Shown piece after piece: positions 59,496-64,000 of a stretch of 64,000 bases of DNA. The notes under the pieces are model-generated. The model was not told the origin of the DNA. It made no database searches and was given only the letters and a program-made list of their open reading frames with translations. The stretch spans positions 930,001 to 994,000 of the forward strand of contig NZ_CP029642.1 in assembly GCF_003268655.1 (NCBI RefSeq). Reading direction: 5' to 3'. This stretch comes from Arthrobacter dokdonellae. GTDB taxonomy: Bacteria; Actinomycetota; Actinomycetes; Actinomycetales; Micrococcaceae. The translations under genes and the position numbers were made by a program. The first letter of the stretch is position 1. The number at the start of each line of letters is the position of its first letter.

Positions 59496-60140
59496 TCAGG
59501 CGAAAACAACCGCCAGGGGCGGAGGGCCGCGGCGCGTGTCCGGCCGGAGATTGCGCCAGGGCAGGCGCGGAAGCGGGGCCGGGAGGACCTTGGGAATCGC
59601 CTGCCGGGCGGTCAGCGGGCGCACGACGGCGGCCGGGCCGCAGAGCGGGCGCAGCCAGCTGGCGAGGGCCCACAAGGCGCTTTCCCCCTGAGCCAGCAGC
59701 ACCGCCGTGAGAAGGGTGGCGGCGATGTGGGCGGGCACCATCCAGCCGGACATCGCATCGGCCTGGATCATGGAGTCCACGCCGGCACCCCTGGCGCCGG
59801 CGGCGTGGACCATGGCGGCCGACTGCCCAGCCATGGACATCGGGTGGCCCATGCCCGGCGCCATGGGAACCGCCGGGACGACAGCGGACAAGACGTCAAA
59901 GGCCTTGTGGAGCACCAGCTGGCTGGCGCCGAGCAGGACCGTCATGGCGGGCAGCCCAAGGTGGATGGCGGTGGCCGCAGTGAAGCAAAGCACGTGCAGT
60001 GACAGCAGCGCCGTCATGATGCCGGGACCGGGCAGCGTCCCGCCGGCGAGCATGTGGGCGCCGGCCGCCAGGCCAAACGCGGTGGCGCCAAGAAGTCCGG
60101 TGCGGAGCAGGCGGAATGGGGTGTTTGTGCGACGATGCAT
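59496..60140 (-). CDS. Met/His-rich integral membrane protein, probable copper-handling
   Basis: A 214-residue protein starting MHRRTNTPFRLLRTGLLGAT behind GAAGGGAG. About five membrane segments (LLGATAFGLAAGAHMLAGG; IMTALLSLHVLCFTAATAIH; GLPAMTVLLGASQLVLH; AHIAATLLTAVLLAQG). A loop of VPMAPGMGHPMSMAGQSAAM is Met/His-rich. The last 40 residues are Arg/Pro-rich and end PPPLAVVFA. No family name known to me; position between a two-component system and YcnI suggests a copper importer or sensor accessory. It follows the kinase gene by 32 bases, likely the same transcript. Confidence 0.75.
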   Translation of the reverse strand: MHRRTNTPFRLLRTGLLGATAFGLAAGAHMLAGGTLPGPGIMTALLSLHVLCFTAATAIHLGLPAMTVLLGASQLVLHKAFDVLSAVVPAVPMAPGMGHPMSMAGQSAAMVHAAGARGAGVDSMIQADAMSGWMVPAHIAATLLTAVLLAQGESALWALASWLRPLCGPAAVVRPLTARQAIPKVLPAPLPRLPWRNLRPDTRRGPPPLAVVFA

Positions 60141-60172
60141 CCCGCTCCCTTCGACCAACCGGAGCCGCCAGT

Positions 60173-61819
60173 TTATCGAGGAAGGAGCCAATCAGGAATT
60201 TGCCGTGACGTGGCCGGCAATGCGGCCGGCTGCACCGGCTGTGTAGATTCCGGCTGCGACGGCGGCACGTCCTTGGCCGGCGGCACTTCCTTGGCGGGCG
60301 AAACGGCGGGCAGCGGGCCCGTGGCCTGCCCGGCGGGGATGGGCGGCAGCCGCAGCGTGAAGGTGGTTTCGCCGGGCGTGCTGGCCAGGTTCACGGTGCC
60401 GTGGTGCGCGTTCATGATGGCGGCGACGATGCTCAGACCCAGTCCGGTGCTGCCCTGCGTCCCGGTCCTGGCCGTGTCGGCACGGGAAAACCTGTCAAAG
60501 ATGACGTCCTGGAAGGCGGGGGCGATGCCGGCGCCGTCGTCGGTCACGGTGATCACCGCCGCTCCGTCCGCGTCCTGGCTGACGCGCGTGGACACCGTGG
60601 TCCCGGGCGGGGTGTGCTTGGCCGCGTTGGAGAGCAGGTTCAGCATCACCTGCTTCAGCTGGCCGTCGTCGCACTTGGCCTGGACCGGGGAGTCCGGGAC
60701 GTCGATCTTCCAGTGGTGGTCCGTTGCGCCCACCCGGACGTCGCTGACGGCGTCCATGGCGATGGGGGTGACGTCGGCCGTGCGCAGGGCCAGCGGCTGG
60801 CCCTCGTCCAGCCGGGCGAGCGTGAGCAGGTCCTCCACGAGCCGGCCCATGCGCAGCGACTGGGCAGTGACCCGGCCCAGCGAGGTTTTGCCGTCCGGGG
60901 TCAGCGACTCGGTCATCTGCAGCAGCTCGGAGTATCCGCGGATGGCGGTCAGCGGCGTGCGCAGTTCGTGGCTGGCGTCGGCCACGAAGCGGCGCACCTT
61001 GGTCTCGCTGCGCTGGCGGGCCTGCAATGCGTGGGAGACATTCTCCAGCATCGCGTTGAACGCGTGCCCCACATTGCCCACTTCGGTCCCGGGGTTCGCC
61101 GCACTGTCCGGCACCCTGACGCTGAGGGCGACCTCTCCGGCGTCGAGCGGCAGATGCGCCACCCTGGTGGCGACCGCGGAGAGCTTCTCCAGCGGCGCCA
61201 TGCTGCGGCGGATGATCATGGTGCCGGCGAGGCCAAGGAGGATCAGGCCGGCCAGGGAGACCAGCACGATGGTCAGCACCAGTTTCGCCAGGGTACGTTC
61301 GACGGCGCCCAGCGGCAGTCCGGTGATCAGGACGCCGCCGTTGGGGAGCGCGACTGCCTGAAGCCGGTAGTTGCCGATGGAGAGGGACTCGTCGGCCATC
61401 GTCCCCGCGGTGGGCAGGCCGGCCAGCAGTTGCGCGTCATTACTCGTGAGCTGCTGCCTGGCGCCGGTGGGGGAGAGCACGCCGCCGGTGACCAGGTATC
61501 CGCCGCTGATGATGGCGTTGAGCTGTCCGGCGCCGGTGCCGCGGGCGTTGAGGGGGTCGGGCCTGCCGCTGGCAGGCCCGGACGGGGCGGACAGGTTGAA
61601 GTCGTGGGAGCGTGAGGCGGCCTGCGCCAGCTGCGAGTCGACCTGGCTGTTCAGGGACATGCTCATGGCGCTGTAGCTGATCATGCCGACCAGGACGCAG
61701 ATCACGGTGAGGAGGGCCAGCATGACGGCCACCAGGCGGGTGCGCAGGTGCCACCGGCCCGGCCGGGCCAGGTGGGCGGCGGCGGAGCGCAGGGCCGTGC
61801 GGCTGGGGATCAGGTGCAT
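60173..61819 (-). CDS. OmpR-type sensor histidine kinase
   Basis: A 548-residue membrane kinase. Two membrane segments (LVAVMLALLTVICVLVGMIS near 30-50; LVLTIVLVSLAGLILLGLAG near 190-212) enclose a 140-residue extracellular sensor domain. Then HAMP, the His box VADASHELRTPLTAIRGYSE, and the ATPase domain with LKQVMLNLLSNAAKHTPPGT, VTDDGAGIAPAF and STGLGLSIVAAIMNAHHGTV. The Pro-rich tail with two PAKEVPP/PAKDVPP repeats is unusual. The ATG overlaps the end of the response regulator gene by 10 bases. It may sense copper or envelope state given its downstream neighbours. Confidence 0.95.
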   Translation of the reverse strand: MHLIPSRTALRSAAAHLARPGRWHLRTRLVAVMLALLTVICVLVGMISYSAMSMSLNSQVDSQLAQAASRSHDFNLSAPSGPASGRPDPLNARGTGAGQLNAIISGGYLVTGGVLSPTGARQQLTSNDAQLLAGLPTAGTMADESLSIGNYRLQAVALPNGGVLITGLPLGAVERTLAKLVLTIVLVSLAGLILLGLAGTMIIRRSMAPLEKLSAVATRVAHLPLDAGEVALSVRVPDSAANPGTEVGNVGHAFNAMLENVSHALQARQRSETKVRRFVADASHELRTPLTAIRGYSELLQMTESLTPDGKTSLGRVTAQSLRMGRLVEDLLTLARLDEGQPLALRTADVTPIAMDAVSDVRVGATDHHWKIDVPDSPVQAKCDDGQLKQVMLNLLSNAAKHTPPGTTVSTRVSQDADGAAVITVTDDGAGIAPAFQDVIFDRFSRADTARTGTQGSTGLGLSIVAAIMNAHHGTVNLASTPGETTFTLRLPPIPAGQATGPLPAVSPAKEVPPAKDVPPSQPESTQPVQPAALPATSRQIPDWLLPR

Positions 61820-62547
61820 GGCTTGACCACGTAGCCGGCGCCGCGGACGGTGTGGATCATCGGTTCACGGTCCGCGTCGATCTTCTTGCGCAGGTAGGAG
61901 ATGTACAGTTCCACGATGTTGCTCTGCCCGCCGAAGTCGTAATCCCAGACCCTGTCCAGGATGCGCGTCTTGCTGAGGACGTGGCGGGGGTTTTCCATGA
62001 GGAACTGGAGCAGCTCAAATTCGGTGCTGGTGAGTGAAATTTCCGTGCCGGCACGGGATACTTCGCGGGTGTCCCGGTTGAGCACCAGGTCGCCCACGCG
62101 CAGCTCTGCCGTGTCGACGGCGGTGACGCCGGCCCGCTGGACGATGCGGTGCAGGCGCAGCAGCACCTCCTCCATGCTGAACGGCTTGGTCACGTAGTCG
62201 TCGCCGCCGGCGTGCAGTCCCGTGAGCTTGTCCGCGACGGCGTCCTTGGCGGTGAGGAACAGGGCCGGGATGTCAGGGTAGATGGTGCGCATGCGGCCCA
62301 GCAGTTCCACGCCGTCCATGCCGGGCATCATGACATCGAGGACCAGGACGTCCGGGTGGAAGGAGCGGGCCGTCTTGAGGGCCTGCTGGCCGTCGTGCGC
62401 CACGGCGATGTCCCATCCTGCCAGCTCAAGGCCCATGCGCATCAGGTCGGCCAGCGACGGCTCGTCGTCGACCACCAGCGCGCGGATGGGTTCGCCGCCG
62501 GGGCGGGTCAGCTTGTCGGGGCCGTTGGCATGGATTGGGAGGGACAT
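61810..62547 (-). CDS. OmpR-type response regulator
   Basis: A 245-residue regulator. The receiver has RALVVDDEPSLADLMRMGLE, the phosphorylated Asp in DVLVLDVMMPGMDG, the Thr in LFLTAKDAV and the Lys in DYVTKPFSMEE. The C-terminal winged helix contains EISLTSTEFELLQFLMENPR and IVELYISYLRKKID. Such MprA/TcrA-like regulators bind direct repeats ahead of their own operon. It begins the minus-strand series regulator, kinase, Met-rich protein, YcnI. Start MSLPIHANGPDK at 62547. Confidence 0.95.
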   Translation of the reverse strand: MSLPIHANGPDKLTRPGGEPIRALVVDDEPSLADLMRMGLELAGWDIAVAHDGQQALKTARSFHPDVLVLDVMMPGMDGVELLGRMRTIYPDIPALFLTAKDAVADKLTGLHAGGDDYVTKPFSMEEVLLRLHRIVQRAGVTAVDTAELRVGDLVLNRDTREVSRAGTEISLTSTEFELLQFLMENPRHVLSKTRILDRVWDYDFGGQSNIVELYISYLRKKIDADREPMIHTVRGAGYVVKPCT

Positions 62548-62550
62548 GCC

Positions 62551-62934
62551 TCAATTCTCCGACGTTCTTCCCGACTGTGACTGGAAGACTGCTGGGAGTT
62601 TTCTGTGTGGATGCGTTCGGCCGTCCCGCCCCGTCCGACAGGGGGCCTTGACGGTATGCGTGAGGCGCCTCGCCAAGGACAGGGTCACGACCCTGCCCTC
62701 CAGGCTCGGGTCCTGTTCCAGGAACGCCAATGAAGCCATGTCCGCCACGAGGGTCAGTTTCGCGAACCTGTCCACCAATGAAGGGACGGGGCCGACGCCG
62801 GGCAACTTCCGGTTGGTCGAGTCCAGGGCCGCCACGGAGAATGTGCCATTCCCGCTGAACAAGTCGTGATGAAGGGCGGAGATTTCCTGGCGGTGTTTTT
62901 GCCGGATCGTCTCGACGAGGTTCTCAAGATCCAC
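62551..62934 (-). CDS. Hypothetical protein, 127 aa
   Basis: The frame begins with GTG at 62934 (VDLENLVETIRQKHRQEISA). Codons up to about residue 95 look coding (high GC in the third position); the last 30 residues (CRTGRDGRTHPHRKLPAVFQ) look like read-through. Helical N-terminus, no family recognised. It ends 3 bases before the response regulator start and faces away from the ribbon-helix-helix-like gene 39 bases to the right. It may be an altered partner of that gene or a remnant. Confidence 0.4.
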   Translation of the reverse strand: MDLENLVETIRQKHRQEISALHHDLFSGNGTFSVAALDSTNRKLPGVGPVPSLVDRFAKLTLVADMASLAFLEQDPSLEGRVVTLSLARRLTHTVKAPCRTGRDGRTHPHRKLPAVFQSQSGRTSEN

Positions 62935-62973
62935 TTCGTCAGACTAGCCGCAGAGCAGGACGTTGCACGGGCG

Positions 62974-63306
62974 GTGACGGAGGCCGAGATTGACCGATGG
63001 GTCGAGGAAGCCAGGGCCGGGTACAACGTGGAAGGACTGAAGACCCGGATGGGGCGTCCTGCCAGAGGCGCAGCGGCGTCGCAGGCCGTGCCGGTGCGGT
63101 TGGCCACCGAGGAGATTGCGGCGGCCTTTGCGCGTGCTGGGCGCGAGAACCTGATCCGTCCTGAAGCGTTCGGTGCTGCGCTGTCGGCCTGGGCGCAAGG
63201 GCGCACAGCGCGTGATGAGGTCCCGGACGGCCTCGACGCCGTCGCGGTCGCGCTCAACGACGCCGCATCACAGTACGTTGCGCCCAAAGTGCGCTCACAG
63301 GACTGA
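62974..63306 (+). CDS. CopG/ribbon-helix-helix-like antitoxin-type protein
   Basis: A 110-residue protein from GTG at 62974 (VTEAEIDRWVEEARAGYNVE). The stretch GLKTRMGRPARGAAASQAVP with VRLATEEIAAAFARAG and LIRPEAFGAALSAWA follows the beta strand-helix-helix of CopG-type antitoxins. No toxin gene follows; the next feature is a tRNA on the other strand. The divergent frame at 62551-62934 is the only candidate partner and resembles no known toxin. An orphan antitoxin or solitary regulator. Confidence 0.6.
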   Translation: MTEAEIDRWVEEARAGYNVEGLKTRMGRPARGAAASQAVPVRLATEEIAAAFARAGRENLIRPEAFGAALSAWAQGRTARDEVPDGLDAVAVALNDAASQYVAPKVRSQD

Positions 63307-63318
63307 AACTACAAAGCC

Positions 63319-63364
63319 AAAAGGCGCCCACTTCGCTGTCAAATCAACGATGTGGACGCCTTTT
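63319..63364. terminator. Hairpin terminator of the tRNA-Ser gene
   Basis: AAAAGGCGCCCACTTCG (63319-63335) pairs with CGATGTGGACGCCTTTT (63348-63364) with two mismatches; the stem is bounded by A and T runs, so it works on both strands, ending the tRNA transcript (minus) and the antitoxin-like gene (plus). Confidence 0.8.
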
Positions 63365-63370
63365 CCTTGG

Positions 63371-63457
63371 CGGTGACGGTGGGATTTGAACCCACGTCAG
63401 GCTCTCACCTGAACAACATTTCGAGTGTTGCACCTTCGGCCGCTCGGACACGTCACC
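63371..63457 (-). tRNA. tRNA-Ser (anticodon CGA)
   Basis: 87 bases with acceptor arms GGTGACG/CGTCACC, discriminator G, D-arm starting TCCGAGCGGCC, anticodon stem CAACA/TGTTG with loop CTCGAAA (anticodon CGA, reads UCG), a long variable arm typical of serine (TTCAGGTGAGAGCCTGA region) and the T-arm GTGGGTTCAAATCCCAC. The CCA end is not encoded. Confidence 0.97.
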
Positions 63458-63539
63458 AACTCGGAAGATACTACCGGTTGGAGCGGTCAGTTCAAAAATG
63501 CGCAGCGCCGCCAGCACGCGAATGCGGCAGGATAAGGGC

Positions 63540-64000
63540 ATGGACAGTGGAACGCAGTGTGCCTGGAGCTGGCACAAACAGGGCTTGGACGGATCACTCG
63601 CGGACCGGGACGCCGGCCAGGTCCTTGGCAACGCGGGCTGGGCGCGCTCCGTGGGCGGCGCCAACCCGTACCTGACCCTCTTCTCGAGGGCCGGCATCCG
63701 GCGTGAACAGGCCGACGCCGACGTCGCCGCCCTGCGCATCCATGAACTGCCGACGGCGCGCGGCTGCACCTATGTGCTGGGCGCGGACGACTTCGCGTGG
63801 GCGCTTGCCCTGGGACGGGACGCCGCGGAGGCGCAGTCCAAGCTCATGGACAAGCTGGAGGTGCCGCGCGCGGAACTGGCCGCGCTGGAAGTGGCCGTGC
63901 TCGGGGTCCTCGGCTCCGGCGTCGCGCCTGGGGCGGACGGGCGGAGCGCCATGGACCCCAAGGAGCTCAAGGACCGGCTGGGTGATGCCGTGCGGAGCCT
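63540..64000 (+). CDS. Winged-helix DNA-binding (AlkZ-like) protein, 5' part
   Basis: The first 153 residues of a protein cut by the window end. It starts MDSGTQCAWSWHKQGLDGSL and continues with SVGGANPYLTLFSRAGIRRE, ELPTARGCTYVLGADDFAWA and LALGRDAAEAQSKLMDKLEV. The ARGCTYVL block and tandem winged-helix layout fit the HTH_42/AlkZ family, DNA glycosylases or DNA-binding proteins of unknown target. The ATG at 63540 has GATAAGG upstream. It diverges from the tRNA gene. Confidence 0.75.
   Translation, partial: MDSGTQCAWSWHKQGLDGSLADRDAGQVLGNAGWARSVGGANPYLTLFSRAGIRREQADADVAALRIHELPTARGCTYVLGADDFAWALALGRDAAEAQSKLMDKLEVPRAELAALEVAVLGVLGSGVAPGADGRSAMDPKELKDRLGDAVRS

Noticed and set aside
62866..62973. 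Longer N-terminus for the ribbon-helix-helix-like protein
   Set aside because: It would run through the divergent frame and reads as its complement; the GTG at 62974 gives a family-like start.

Overview
The window is 64 kb of high-GC DNA with GTG/ATG starts, purine-rich ribosome binding sites and compact, mostly co-directional pairs. Gene content points to a soil actinobacterium of the Arthrobacter/Pseudarthrobacter group (Micrococcaceae): a bacterial copper amine oxidase, Lhr helicase next to Nei2, MoxR/VWA pair, MSMEG_4193/SCO1664 proteins, DUF4232 and YcnI proteins, and an N-carbamoylsarcosine amidohydrolase that appears almost identical, from memory, to the structurally characterised Arthrobacter enzyme. 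No phage, plasmid, CRISPR array or intact insertion sequence was seen.

Layout. 1-3.2 kb: 3' end of a copper amine oxidase, a Met/His-rich membrane protein and an MHS transporter behind a TetR-like operator. 3.2-8.2 kb: SCO1664 protein and phosphomutase (minus), divergent from a MoxR-type ATPase and VWA protein. 8.2-17.6 kb: transporter remnant, DUF2127, ketopantoate reductase-like protein, quinone reductase, a tryptophan-to-kynurenine pair, MerR regulator, HNH remnant and a queuosine-precursor transporter. 17.7-22.6 kb: DHA2 exporter, MarR and SDR around a long operator, then a decayed two-component system. 22.6-26.4 kb: tRNA-guanine transglycosylase (tgt), a tandem repeat block, and DUF3311 plus an MctP-like symporter. 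26.4-45 kb: housekeeping and small metabolic genes, including an acyl-CoA oxidation pair, PEP carboxylase, RluA-type synthase, Nei2 and Lhr.

45.9-57.2 kb is the most coherent accessory region: MFS transporter, fused hydantoinase/oxoprolinase-type enzyme (HyuA+HyuB), two closely similar IclR regulators, MHS transporter and N-carbamoylsarcosine amidohydrolase. Together these fit the route N-methylhydantoin to N-carbamoylsarcosine to sarcosine, the lower part of creatinine breakdown. Perfect sites of the form GTTGCT-N5-AGCAAC stand before the amidohydrolase and upstream of the MHS transporter. A degenerate copy stands before the hydantoinase, next to a Crp/GlxR-type site, which suggests one substrate-responsive regulon.

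57.8-62.5 kb (minus) is a probable copper/envelope block: OmpR-type two-component system, Met-rich membrane protein, YcnI and a DUF4232 lipoprotein. The right end has a ribbon-helix-helix-like protein with no visible toxin, tRNA-Ser(CGA), and the start of a winged-helix (AlkZ-like) protein. Intergenic DNA is rich in long near-perfect hairpins and in a dispersed GC-rich repeat family.
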